Below, piece by piece: positions 32,306 to 46,043 of a stretch of 64,000 nt of DNA. A program made the position numbers and the translations under genes. Below the pieces are notes generated by a model. The model searched no databases and was not told the origin of the DNA. It saw only the letters and a program-made list of their open reading frames with translations. This stretch comes from Candolleomyces eurysporus (Eukaryota > Basidiomycota > Agaricomycetes > Agaricales > Psathyrellaceae), in contig JANBPK010000770.1 of assembly GCA_027579435.1 (NCBI GenBank), positions 207,490-271,489 on the forward strand, read 5' to 3'. The first letter of the stretch is position 1. Each line of letters opens with the position of its first letter.

Positions 32306-33002
32306 ATGAATTTCAGAACAGACTCTCAAGTAACTCTAACCAACCCGGAGCCTACCCTCGAGTTGGTACTCGAGAAGCCAGCATCTCCTTTGAACACTCG
32401 GCTCTTCGTTAATAGAAAGCCTTGGTTCAAGGTATCAACACTCGACAGAGATGCAAACATCACCAACATTACCGATCTTCGAACAAACGAGGTTATCGCC
32501 ACGATTCGTCGACGAACCTTCCTCTCCGACAAAGTCAAGTTCCCCCGCCGGTTTGGTGGGAAGTCAGTCAAGAAAGATGACTGGATGACCGAGGTCAAAT
32601 TGAGCACTGGCCAGTAAGTTCCTTCAGTCAATTCGCCACAGATTCGTCGTTGAGCTTGTTCCACATTTAGCAATGCATGGTTGGTCAGTAGCGAGCGCGG
32701 CAAATTCCTCTGGAAATGGGACAGTGCCCAAAGACTAGTGGTTAGTTTTAAATAGGCCCATTGGTATTCATTCTCCTCACCTTTCTCGTTTTCAGCTCAC
32801 ACCGGAGAATGATCCCGAACAAAAGCTTGCTTTCGTCAAAGACGAGCCGCCAGTTCTTGGGTTGTGCGTCGAGCGCTCAGCAGAGGAGTCATTAGACGAG
32901 ATTATTTCTGGATTCATCATCCTAGAGCATCGTATGAAGATGGATGCCAAGCGGATGACAATTAGAGATGGAATGGCTGCTCATCATTCGCTGTATAGAT
33001 GA
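32306..33002 (+). CDS. DUF6593-like protein, 194 aa
   Basis: Small basidiomycete-specific protein; family assigned from the overall pattern. Exons 32306..32613, 32671..32740 and 32796..33002 (585 nt). Landmarks: TRLFVNRKPWFKVSTLDRDANITNI, TNEVIATIRRRTF, KFPRRFGG, FLWKWDSAQRL and a C-terminal block ending ESLDEIISGFIILEHRMK. This beta-barrel-like layout recalls the tubby/LURP-type fold suggested for DUF6593 proteins. No signal peptide or membrane segment, so probably intracellular. No role is established for the family. The exon-2 donor could be GTGGTT or GTTAGT (3 nt apart); the second was used. Confidence 0.65.
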
Positions 33003-33674
33003 TGTACTGTTTTACTTCAGATTTTTGTGTCGCGGAATTTCCCTCTCGAAAAGGTGTAAAAGGTGTAATTTGTTCCGCTGCGCCCGCGATAGAAAACCCG
33101 TTTGATCTGGAGCCTACAGAGAGAAACTAAATCGTGATCGTTGGATCCTTGACATAGACGCCAACGAGAGGAGCGTTTTATGAGAAGCCCGCACGCTCTA
33201 ACACCCGCCTGTCGTTCCACTGAAGCTCTGGGCAATGCCTGCCTGAGGGCGATGCCAAGTGGTAATTAAGCGCTGAACTTGTATATGCTTCGATTTGTGT
33301 TCAACCAGGTGCTGCGCAGTGACCTTACCTGGAGCTTGCCTTCCCCGAGGCGTAAGGATCCAAACCTGAAAACCCCTTCGCCTTTGTGTACACTAAATGT
33401 GTGCGTGTTTGTGCCGGTAGCCGGCTTCTCCGCAATCGCTTGCCGTTACCGACGAAGTCTTTCTTTGATGCTTCCTCGGGACCTCCAGCTCCTTGAGCCA
33501 TCCACCACGACTCTCTCCACCTGAGATTTCCCAAACTGATCTGGTTTTCGAGTGCACACTGCACTCGCCGCTGGCCTGTGAGTTTGGATGTCAACGATGG
33601 CCCTAAAGGCGATGGTAAACACATGCAAATACTGATTGTCGTTGCGGGTTGAGATGTGAGAAGCCACGACGATC
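33003..33674. other. Intergenic, possible missing 5' exon of the lyase gene
   Basis: No complete gene. If the lyase downstream is secreted, as usual in its family, a signal-peptide exon should lie here, but none could be joined with confidence. Confidence 0.35.
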
Positions 33675-34718
33675 ATGTCCCTGTCACCTCTGCTACCAAT
33701 CGGGAACTTCGAGTTCGGATTTACGACTTCTCTATGTTTGGACGACGATCGCCTACTCCGCTGCGAATTAGCCGATAAGGCTCTGGGGGTCCACAAAGTC
33801 TCGTCCAAAACGAAGCACCTTGTCGTCAAACCTCCAGACCCACGTTCGGCCAGGGACTCCCAGAACCAGCCTCGTCTCGCCTGGGAGGCATTCTATCCTG
33901 AAGGAAGCATCAATCCTTCGGCTCCGATTCCTGGGGGGTTTGGATTCTATTTATCTGGGCCTCCCGAATTCCAGCAACGGCTCTCCGTTGCGAAGGAGGC
34001 GGTGTTCAGCTATCGAATGATGCTCCAGAAGGACTGGGAGTGGGTCAAAGGGGGAAAACTCCCAGGGCTATGTGAGTGAAGTGCAACTCGCTAAGCCCAA
34101 TTCTCTTGAACAGCTCTTATCTAGTCGGTGGGATCGATGATTTGGCGTACGGTTGCAGCGGTGGTCGAAAGGACAATCGCTGCCAATGTATTGGTCTCCG
34201 TCCCATGTGGAGGTGAGTTGAAGTCAGACTGCACACCTGCAGATCTTCTTGATACGAAGGTACGCCAGGGCCAACGGAATTGGGGAGCTGTACACATACT
34301 TGCCCTTGAACGATATCAATGCGACCCAGCAGCTGAAGGTACCCCCACTGTCAGTCGAGAATTCTGACTATGGGTTCTCAGTTGGACGAGGTGCCTTCAA
34401 CTTCAAACAGGCCGTCGGAAACTGGATTACCGTTGCTACTCGTGTCAGATTGAATGACATTGGAGTAGACAACGGCGAAATCGAGGTTTGGATCGACGGT
34501 TGCAGCGTCATTTCCATCGACGGCCTCGCTCTGCGAAGTTCAGCTTCAAGCGTTCTCCGAGGGATGCATTTTCAGACCTTTTTCGGAGGTATGTGACCGG
34601 AAAGACTATACCATACTATATTGTCTGACTCGACACGCCAGGGAGCTCAACAGACTGGGCCTCTCCAAAGGACCAGCGGGCATGGTTCGCAGATGTCACT
34701 GGCGCGATTATCGCCTGA
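33675..34718 (+). CDS. Polysaccharide lyase family 14-like protein, 296 aa as modelled
   Basis: Jelly-roll-fold lyase-like protein. Exons 33675..34071, 34125..34212, 34260..34588 and 34642..34718 (891 nt). The family signatures are clear: AWEAFYPEGSINPSAP, KDWEWVKGGKLPGL, GGIDDLAYGCSGG, LRPMWR, YARANGIGELYTYLP, VENSDYGFSVGRG, GEIEVWIDG, LRGMHFQTFFGG and WFADVTGAIIA at the end. PL14 enzymes cleave uronic-acid polysaccharides by beta-elimination; the substrate of fungal members is not settled. The modelled start MSLSPLLPIGNFEFG has no signal peptide, unlike typical secreted members, so the 5' end may be wrong or truncated. Confidence 0.8.
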
Positions 34719-35217
34719 TGGGTCTTCCACTGGCGTCCACCAAGGCACTCTTTGTCTTCTGTGCAGTGTGGCACTCTTGATGTTCAACTCTCTTTTGATG
34801 CCCAGAGTCTTGTCGACGTAAGTCGTGGGGATTTGCTCGGGGCCTGCGATCTGTATGTATGGCGAAGGCGTGATCTATCTGCAAATGGAACAAATTCGGG
34901 TGGAACTTTGAACTAATGGTGATGGCTGAGTCTGATGGCAGGACGATCGAGTGAGCTTCCACGGTGATTCAGACTTCTTTGGCATCGAGGACAAGCTTCT
35001 TATGTCAACATTGCAGCGGATCGCCATGTGTTACCCACACTGACGTCTTGGTCTAGTAACTTGACAGATGGAGAAGCAAGCGCGCGAAAGGTCATTGAGA
35101 TGGGCTCTCAGTTCAGAAGCATTTGCTGAGAACTGAGGAGGAAAGTGCTGGGCTACTTATGTCTGAGGGCTGACTCAAAATGAGGCGTATTGTTGACGCT
35201 TCCTACCCCTCCCTGTC
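34719..35217. other. Intergenic
   Basis: No gene seen. Confidence 0.45.
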
Positions 35218-36959
35218 ATGGATATAGAGTTGCTTTCAACTTTGCTCCGGAATGCGAAGATAGTTTCGGTGGGTCGCTTAAATTCTTTGACATGGATAAT
35301 CACGGAAATCGGATGCTGATTCGGTTATTTCATAGTACTTCAATGGTGAGTAGATAGCTCGCTACATTGCTTGAATGGTGGAGAAATCGGAGCTTTTGTA
35401 TTGACGCCGTGACAGTGGTCAGCGCTGTAATTCTGGTAAATTGAGCTTTCTTTCTCCGTCAGAATAGAAAGGTTGAGCCTTTCTAAATCTTAGGTGTATG
35501 ATATCCTCATCACCCTCGACGAGGAAAGCCTGTCTATATGGTCAGGGAAAATGACCTGGTCGAAGATCCTCTACCTCGTCACGAGATATTCAACGCTCAT
35601 CGAGGTTGGGGTAGTTCTCTGGGGTAAGTGCTTTGTGTGAACGAATCCACTCCAGGTAAGTGGGCTGACGCCAGCACCCCATATCCATAGAACAGATCGT
35701 GCCAGGAACATGGTACCGAGGGTGTAAAATCTCTTTTGACATCAACGTATGTAAGTACATTGCCTATTGGCATTAACACATTCATTCAAAGGACCAGCCA
35801 ACTGAAGCTCTGCCTCCGTTTGATACAGGGCTGTTTATCATTGGACTGGGAATTGGCGAAAGTGGGTCAAATATTCGCATTCCATCGGGCTATAACTCAA
35901 CCTATGCTCAATATCGGTTAGTCGTTATGAGCTTACGGACGTGGGCAGTGTGGAAACGTGACAAGAACTTGGGGAGATTCTTGTTGGTATTTTGGCCTCT
36001 GTGCTGGGGAGGTGGCTTCGCAATTTGCGGGATATGGTCCAAATCTGTCAAGTGTAACTGGCATCCTCCCCTCGCAGTCGAATACAGAGCTGACCCCTCT
36101 TCGATATATCTAGTCGATCCGTNCCCCCCTGTCCTTGTTCAAAGGATGCTACGTGACAGATGCAAGTTCCATCCTTTTCGTCGCATGGATTATTCTGTTG
36201 GTGTATGATACGTGTGAGCACCAGCCTCGTCAGTCCTGTGTTTGCCCATGTTGATATCTGCTTGAACGACAGTGAACTTGATCTTGATCTGCATCCCGGC
36301 GTACAAATCTTGCAAGTATCTTAGTCTCTCTTTTAGCGCACCATCTTCCCCTATACGTGGTCATGGAGGCTCATACTCTGGCATTTTCCCCCGGCAGATC
36401 GTCTAGGAGGAAATTCCGAATTCGTCCGTACGGTTTATACAGATGGTTAGTCTCGATTTATCCTTCCCGTGTGTTGAATTTGTCCGCATGCTCATTTTCG
36501 CGTTCCAGGCATCGTATACTACGCGTACCTGTTTGGTGTGTCCATTCGTCAAGTTTTACTTTTGATAATGTGCACCGGAGCTGAAAACCTGCTAGCGATA
36601 TCGGCGCTGAATATTATCGTTGTGCTCACCTTGCCTCGCGATCTGGCGACGTTACTCTCGATGTACGTATGAGCACACAGCTTACTTTCATCTCAACCTG
36701 GTCACTTGCAAAATCGGTTCTGATCCAATCAATTAGGCCGGAACGTGTTCTACATGCTGCCTTAACATGTCGTGTCGTCCTGCATATCCGTGCACTCACC
36801 CGCCAAGAACAACAACTTACGACTGAGGCTTCTTCCATCGAATTCGGTGCAAAGTCCAAGTCGAAAGGTACTAAATCCAAGTCGACCTTTGGTAGCGCGG
36901 TCACGATGGATAGGACGACCGTGCACCCCGCACCGGCCGGCGGGGGAGGAGAAGCGTGA
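35218..36959 (+). CDS. DUF6533-type seven-TM-like membrane protein, 332 aa
   Basis: Basidiomycete-specific polytopic membrane protein. Twelve exons: 35218..35268, 35336..35345, 35416..35435, 35494..35623, 35691..35750, 35829..35861, 35922..36051, 36114..36213, 36273..36323, 36407..36445, 36509..36662 and 36737..36959. The DUF6533 hallmark is VYDILITLDEESLSIWSGK. Later come SLRTWAVWKRD, GCYVTDASSILFVAWIILLVYD, GNSEFVRTVYTDG, YYAYLFG and the basic tail RVLHAALTCRVVLHIR. The N at 36123 beside a C run lies in exon 8; the flanking frames join only if the N and one C are removed, giving 999 nt. Exons 2 and 3 are 10 and 20 nt. A receptor-like role is often guessed for the family but is untested. The exon 9/10 junction is the weakest. 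Confidence 0.75.
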
Positions 36960-37604
36960 AGGCCACCTTATGTGAAGTAGGCTAGGGACTCGACATGGTA
37001 AAAGGGCTTTCAATGGGTAATTCGTTCCCGGCAGGGTCGGTAAAGAAATTTAAATCGAGTTTGAAGGCAATTGTCCCTCTGTATTTGTAGTTGCTGCTTT
37101 CTCCGTTTTAAGGTCTCAATTTAATCAGTTATAGTGTGCTCCGTAGGTTCTCCAGCTCCAAGCTGCATACCGGCTCTCAACTTATTTCGCGCGGAAGCCA
37201 ATGGTGTGTTTCATGTCCGAAAAGGTTGTTATGGCAAGGGTTCGAAACGTTGACATGTGGCTTCGGAGATTGCCGAGGAAAAGAATTTGCGGTGAATAGA
37301 CGCTTCGCTCATAAGCTGGCCAGACAAAGCTGACAGAATATACAGCGGGTCGATGATGTACGCTCTGGAGAGGTCCATATACACTTGTCTTGACAAATCC
37401 GAGCTCTTCGGAAGACATGGGTTCTGCGAAAACATAGCATCGAATGGCGTCATCAGATCAGTTGCCGGAAGGACTCCTCTTGGAGGTCCGAAAATACACC
37501 TAGCTATATAAGCACTGCTTTGCTTCGTTCCTATCGCACCCTCAGCACCACTTTCAACTTCCTGAGGCTCTCTACTGTCTAAAACATAACATATTGTCCG
37601 GAAA
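36960..37604. other. Intergenic; promoter of the dioxygenase gene
   Basis: No gene seen; contains the TATA box listed separately. Confidence 0.5.
37505..37512 (+). promoter_or_regulatory. TATA box of the acireductone dioxygenase gene
   Basis: TATATAAG 93-100 bp upstream of the ATG at 37605; a canonical sequence at a plausible distance. Confidence 0.5.
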
Positions 37605-38397
37605 ATGCGAGCGTACTACTACGATAACCTCCCTGGCGATCAGAGACTCCCGCACGACTGCGTTCCCTCGAGGCCGGTCTCTGCAGAGAAGCTGACACAG
37701 ATCAACATCAAGTTTTGGCAGATTCCAGTCGAAGGCTACGAACCCAAGGTCGATGCTGTTGCGAAAGAGCGAGGGTACAAGAACAGGGATCTGATCAACG
37801 TTACGAAGGAGGGTCTGGGTGACGTGCGTATACCAATCTTCCTTCTTGCGGAGCTTTGCCGCCTGACCGTGATTCATGAATATAGATCTATGAAGAGAAG
37901 ATCAAGAGCTTCTTCGAAGAGTGTGTACAAGAACGGCTTCTCGTACCTTCCGCGTCCTAACGAGGAAAACAGGCACATGCACGAAGACGAGGAAATCCGG
38001 TACATCCTCTCAGGAAGCGGCTTCTTCGACGTTCGAGGTTAGTTTCCAACTCACCTCAGTTCCCTGATATCAACAGGTCATTGAAATACCGATCCTGTCT
38101 TCCGCTGGAATAGAATCCCCCTCTGACGAATGGATCCGTCTCGCGGTCGAACCCGGTGACCTGCTCGTCATTCCTGCTGGTATCTATCACCGCTTCACCC
38201 TCGATGAAAACAACGCCATCAAAGCGCTGCGTCTGTTCCAGGTAGGTAATCTTTAAGGTTCATCGCCAAGATTGGCTCGCGAGCCCTTTGTTTGAAACCA
38301 GGACGAACCCAAATGGATCCCATACAACCGTGGCCCGGAGACGGAAGTTAATGTGCACCGCATCGAGTACCTCAGGACTATTGGTGTCGGTGCTTAG
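37605..38397 (+). CDS. ADI1: Acireductone dioxygenase, 180 aa
   Basis: Cupin metalloenzyme of the methionine salvage pathway. It oxidises 1,2-dihydroxy-3-keto-5-methylthiopentene to the 2-keto acid precursor of methionine plus formate (Fe2+ form). Five exons: 37605..37823, 37886..37920, 37973..38037, 38114..38241 and 38302..38397 (543 nt). Start [18 protein letters not shown], and the metal ligands HMHEDEE (His86, His88, Glu92) and His132 in AGIYHRF, are all present. Length and ending match the eukaryotic family. The conserved [11 protein letters not shown] region precedes a typical GYKNRD block. Cytosolic and nuclear in other fungi. Nothing unusual is seen, so it should be a functional housekeeping enzyme. 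Confidence 0.95.
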
Positions 38398-38842
38398 TTG
38401 AGAGAGTTACTTGCAAATTGGAATGCTGTGTAATGTGAGTGTTAGGTCGCTTCTCCTCTAGAGGATCACTGACAATGTGGTAGATACGGGGAAGTTTATG
38501 CTTAATTAACGCCAGCAAATCCCATTCTTGTTTTGCCGCTTCTCTTCAGACTTCCGGCGCCGTTGAGTCCAGGCGTTACTAGGTGAGTGCTACTAGCGAG
38601 GGCTCCTCAATGTCCCACCTGGAGTGTCCTAGCTTGCTTCGAAATTTGTGGTCTTGTTCAAGTCGCTCAATCGAATCTAGAGCGCCAGGAAATTGCGAAA
38701 GAAAAAGCACATTAAACATTCGAATTCGCCATTATGGCATAATACATTTGGATCAACAAGAATATAGCAAAAACCTCCATTATCTCGATTCTGTATAAGT
38801 CTGACAAGCCAGCAAGACTTTCTAACACTTGAACCTTGAAAA
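38398..38842. other. Convergent intergenic region
   Basis: 3' flanks of the dioxygenase (plus) and protease (minus); no gene seen. Confidence 0.5.
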
Positions 38843-40928
<2,086 letters not shown>

Positions 40929-42420
40929 GGTAGCTAGAAGAAGAGCTGAGGTGCGCAGGGTTCGCGAGAGAGGAGGGAACACTCAAAAACTGGTCAAGTG
41001 TGGAGAGTCTCTTGCTCGAATTTTGAGCGAGCTTTTGTACCTTTCCCTCTGCCCCCATTCCAAAAGTGTGTAGTCTCCATCTTGAAAGGCGGCATTCCCA
41101 AAATGATATGCGTAATCCAGAGAGGGTATTGCAGCATGCGACAGTGAGGTGAGCCGCATGTATCGCAAATCCATTTTGAGGGCCACCAACATGCTTTTTG
41201 CAGTCGAAAATTGTGATATGAATAGGTAAGACAACGTACAATGTCCTAAAACTGCGGTGGCTTACCTATTTCACGACACTCTGCAGCATCGCCGTCATTT
41301 TGTTTGGACTCTTTTGACTATGACAAGCTTCCGGTACCTGTCTAACCTTTCGCAATTTCGCTAATTGGGCAAAGAGGCAGTGTGAATAACAGCCCTCAAG
41401 GAGCCAAAGAAGCTTCATGAACGAGAAGGCCAGCACCCGAATCCGACACTATGGCAAGGTCCGCTGCTTTGCGTACCTCACGGAACGCACGAGGAGCGGC
41501 GTCATACAAAGACTGTCCAAAAGAAGCTTTCGAACATCTAGACGGCGGGAGGATATTTATAGAATGTAATCTAAGAGGTGATAAATCGATAGGAAGAAAG
41601 TCGGAAGGTGGAAATCAGGCTCACTGACCGAGAGACATGGAAGTGTACACCATGCAGCACTTCATCTCCTCACTTCTTGCGCTTCTTTTCATCATGGAAT
41701 CATATGGCGCCGTTGAGCTTGGCATGCGGCGGTCGTGTGCAACAGCGAAATCGAAGCTACGAAGTCATTCAAAGGCGCACCGTTAAGTCCTATCACGAAC
41801 TCTACGCAGGAGAGAAAGAGTTTGCTTGAGGGATTCCACCTAAGCACCGACCAGAGAAGACGTTCTCTGAGTAAAAAACGTTGGAGAGGTGAAGTTCGGG
41901 CCCGCAGCTGAATACAAATTAAAGTAGAAAACGACCCTTTAGGAGCATTTTCGTCATAGCGTCTTCTCAAAAGCCAAGCAGGGGTGCTTCAAAATAAGCG
42001 AGGCCTTCGTCAGGGTCGTCAATTTTCAAGCGTCGGGACTTCGATCCTTGGGGCCGTTAAGGCGGTCTGGTCCTTGCAAAGCAATTAAGCCAGACCAAGA
42101 CTCAACCCACCGGGAAGGCAACTATCCATGTAGGGAAGGTTCCTCCCTGCTATTTTTATATGTCCAAGTCTGTGTAGGTATAAAGTAGTGCACCTGGTGA
42201 GAAATGCCTTGAAGAATTGTAGTGACGCGACCATTAGCACGAGTGCAGGCCATGTACAATGGTGTTGCAGCCAAATACTTGAAATGAGGTGAGAAAGTTG
42301 ATAGTAAGAGACGAACAGCTTGCCAGAAGTGTCGAAACAAGAAGTGATATCTGGGCAATGGGTTGAGTATACGAGCAAGCAGTGTTGTGAGGGCAAGTAC
42401 TCACAGCTCTTAATTTTCAT
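40929..42420. other. Intergenic, upstream of the surface-protein array
   Basis: No gene supported. The first part is the promoter region of the protease. An open frame at 42085-42423 (minus) has no domain, and stops being conserved where the duplicated unit begins. Confidence 0.45.
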
Positions 42421-43285
42421 CATTCACCACTTCATCGGACTGTCACCAGGAGACTGGCTCGAGTCTAGGTAATCACCAAAATCGCGATAGTCAGCGACAA
42501 CACTGCTCCCGTCAACGAGGTTTTCTTTGGATTTTCTAATAATGTAATTCAACCCTGCGAGACTATCGGTCAACAGTCGAGAGAGATAGATACTTGTTTA
42601 GCATTCTGACAGGTCCAGTATTGCTCGGGTTTCCCTCTAAGTTTGACGTGCTGACAGAACAGCTGAGCTCGCATGAACGATGATGACGGTATTGCCTTTG
42701 GCCCCACTCGGCAGCTCGGCAGGCTGATAAGGTCGATCCCAGCGGTCCGGACACTGCCGAAGACGGCAATCAATGCTTGGTATCGTTTCTCATTTTGGAC
42801 CTAGACGCGGTAGGCCACTCACTCTGGCCAAAGACCTGTCAGGACAAATAAATCGCTTTGGCTGACTGAGACAACTGTTCTCCCTTCGAATCTCCAGCTT
42901 GGGTCAAGCAAACTGCTCTGGCTTGTGACAGTGCACACTTGAACTTGGAGGAGTCCATGGAGCCGCATCTTTCAGACANCCCCCGGCTCTGTTTCTCACC
43001 TATGCAATGGCTCATCACCTCAGTGAGTCCTGCCTAGTACTCTGCTTTCCAATGAAGAAAGGGAGTCGGACACGGCCAACACTCACCTGTCCGCAGTAGT
43101 GCAACTTCTCGATAAACGCCTTGCCGGAGCGGCAGATGTTCTCATGCTGCGCAATCTACTGCGCCTTACGGCCGAGCCACTAATTATATCATCTTAAATA
43201 CAGCCTGTGGATAATAACTCTCATCTCTCACACTCGTTCTTTTCCCCTCATTCTGAAAGACTTTGATCCAGTGGACGATTACTGA

Positions 43286-44862
43286 ATGAAAACAAAGAAA
43301 TCGTACACCGAAACGGATCCGGAGTGCCGGCCCCTCCTGGAGGCCGACGATGAAGATCGCAAGGATTTCATCAGTTATAAGCAGAAATGCTGCAGTCGTC
43401 GATGCCGCCGTGTTCACATCTGGGGACTCTCTGCCTTCGTCTTCATTTATTCTTTGACCCGTTTCATCGTTCCGGCGGTGCACACTGGATTCCAGAGATT
43501 TCGGGTGCGCGCTGTTTCATTACAACACCTTAATCTTCTGAGTACTGACAGCCCTCTGGCAGGACGACCATACTTTACCCGTTCCTGGTGACATTATCCT
43601 AGGTCGGTGCGCCAACTGGACATCTACGGAGAGCTATCCAGACCCGGCAGAATTCTACGTCGATCTCGACGCTCCCATGTTCGTTTCTTACGGTCCTCTT
43701 GCGGTCGGCGAAATCGAAGTTACTCAAGCGAATCACACCGGGGATGCAAACAAGGCCAAGGTTACTGTCAGTGTGGCCTTCGAGGACTACAAATTCCTTG
43801 AGTACGTGGAGGTTTGTGAGGTTAGGTCGAAAGATCCAAACAAGAAACCGGAGGCTGGTGTTGGGATCATCGTAAGTTTTTCACATGTATTGGTTGATAT
43901 TATACTCACGAGCGATTGCCATAGTCCGTTCCATGGCTTCCACGCCAGAATGGTCGGTTCCATGTTTCGGTCGAGCTCCCCGTGGTCGATGAAGCTTCCT
44001 CGAAGAGGAGAATCCGATCCTTCCGAACTCGGATGCCGTCCTTCGTGCACACGTTCAGGGACCTCGCAGATATTTACTTCCAACGGCTGGAGGTAGCTAC
44101 CACAGATAGTCCAATCAATGCTGAGGTACGTCCAAAAGGTTATCATCAGCCTACTGTCAACTAATACTCATTTCCGTTTAATTATCAGTTCGTCGAGGCA
44201 ACGGATGTTATCATCAACACTAGCAACGCACCCATACACGGGACCTACAACGTCGATGGCGACGTCTCTTTGATAACCTCCAGCGCGAACATCGACGTCA
44301 ATTTGAACCTCAGGGATAGCGCCAAGGTCAAGCATGGAATTCCGATTGGGACAAGCGCCTGGCTATCGACTTCCAATGGGTAAGGACAATATGAACTGTG
44401 ATGTTGTGTCTATGTATGACTGTCCTAACGACTTTGCACAGGCCCATTCGCGCTACCTCCAATCTCACGACGACCGGTACTAGGGAGGATTACGGAGGCA
44501 AGTTTTACATCGCGGCAGAGACCTCCCGCGCCGATATCGATCTCGACTTTAACAAGACGCCTGTCGAGCACGAATTGAATCTGATAGCCAGCACCTCTCT
44601 CGGTTGTGCGCAAGTGACCGTCCCGCCAGAGTACGATGGTCCTTGGAATATGGAGGCGCTCTTCCCGTTCCGAGAGGTGGTGGACACCCGCGGTGAGAAG
44701 GTCCCGGAAGACCCAACTGGTCGCAATCGTTCCAGGGTTCTGTGGTTCAACAATCGTGGTGCGTTTGAGGAAGATGGTGCAATCGTGTGGGATCATGGAG
44801 AGAGCAGGAAGGGCCAGATTAAGTTGAAATCCACGCTTGGCCGTACGAGTATCGTTGTTTGA
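43286..44862 (+). CDS. Membrane-anchored beta-helix-like protein, family member B, 446 aa
   Basis: Exons 43286..43504, 43563..43871, 43925..44125, 44189..44379 and 44442..44862 (1341 nt). A charged cytosolic N-terminus with a Cys/Arg-rich CCSRRCRRVH precedes one membrane helix (WGLSAFVFIYSLTRFIVPAV, about residues 46-65), predicted type II. The ectodomain has the family blocks IILGRCANWTS, MFVSYGPLAVGEIEVTQ, FLEYVEVCEVRSK, GVGII at the exon-2 end, SVPWLPR, TSNAPIHGTYN, IRATSNLTT, ADIDLDF, the long PPEYDGPWNMEALFPFREVVD and DPTGRNRSRVLW, and ends LKSTLGRTSIVV. Two Cys (in RCANW and VCEV) are conserved in all members and may pair. No enzyme motif is visible. B-prime at 50.3 kb is nearly identical. 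Confidence 0.82.
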
Positions 44863-45263
44863 GTCAGTCGTTAGTTTTATCTTTTTCACAGTTGTATCCG
44901 TCGTTCCTTTCAACCACTTCTATTACTGTGTACTGGCATACATGTACCATTGACTTTGGACTGGAATTATTCTCTTGGTTAATCTTGTGCCACTAAGATT
45001 GCGCTTCATTACCGGTGACTAGTTGACTATTGCTTCGGTTTTCCGATTATGAATAGAGAATCGGATTCCGTCGCTTATCTCCCAGAAACACAAGTTCAGC
45101 GCACAAAAGAACATCAGATGAAAACTTGCCGTGCTGCGGTGTCGTTGCTGACCCAGATGGCTACAGATGCCGTATATGCATCCTTTCTTAACCCCCCATC
45201 GCGGACTCTCTTCGTAGTCCAGACTCACGCTAGCATCCTCAATAACACCTCTTGCATTTCCTC
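44863..45263. other. Spacer between B and E1
   Basis: 3' flank of B, duplicated at 51857-52281; no gene seen. Confidence 0.5.
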
Positions 45264-45476
45264 ATGCCCCAGCCAGGGATTATATCGTCCCTGGAGAAGA
45301 GTACGGCGGAGCTTGAGCAACTTCTGGGCGACGAAGGGGGGAGGAGTGTATTCACCGTAAAGGGACGGTCTCTCGCGGACATCGACACCGTCCTTTGGGC
45401 GCTTGCCTCCATCGCATTCGTTCACATCTTCGTCAAGAGGATAGTCTCATGCTTTCACACTGAAGTCGAGAGATAG
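45264..45476 (+). pseudogene. Family member E1, exon 1 only
   Basis: First exon of a further family member (LEQLLGDEGGRSV, then WALASIAFVHIFVKRIVSCF as the membrane segment). At the point where the other members have the GT donor, the sequence reads through to a TAG and then becomes unrelated. No exons 2-5 follow. The related copy E2 at 52.3 kb keeps the donor and exon 2, which shows that E1 was once longer. Confidence 0.75.
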
Positions 45477-46043
45477 GGTCTGTAGAGTTGAAGCTAAATC
45501 TGGACGTTCTACGATTGTTATTTGAAAAATTGCAAACTGCATGTGGTTGTGCGCCCACTAAGATCGTATTTGATGTAGTTCGCCTCGGCAACGTCCTAAC
45601 CAAGGACTGCGGTGCTATAATTGACGGAGTCCTCAACCTCCAAGAGGGCTGGCACTCGGGTCCAAGTCCGAGTACAATTTCGGTGTTTTCGTTCACTATT
45701 TTTTCGCCGGGTCAAAGTATTTCAAAATAAGGGAAAAGAACGGTAACGGACGACAAGAGTTATTACCCACAGGTTGATATCAGTGACATCCAAATCCTTG
45801 GGCGGCAGATCTTCTCATGCTGCATTTTGCACTGCTGTGAAAAGGCGACAGTTGGCCGTGCCCGAATAACGAGAACACCAAATTGAATGACAGATGAAAA
45901 GGCCGAGAGTGCCTCTGCCGGCATTGACTCATACCTATAGATACCAGTGCATCACCCGTGTTGTAGGACAAACAGCCCCCATCGCAGCCTACTTCTCAGA
46001 GTCGCCGGCATCTTCATATCATCTCTTGCGTTCGAGTCCTTTT
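45477..46043. other. Spacer between E1 and C
   Basis: Unrelated to E2's corresponding region, so it replaced the rest of E1. Short frames only; upstream region of member C. Confidence 0.45.
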
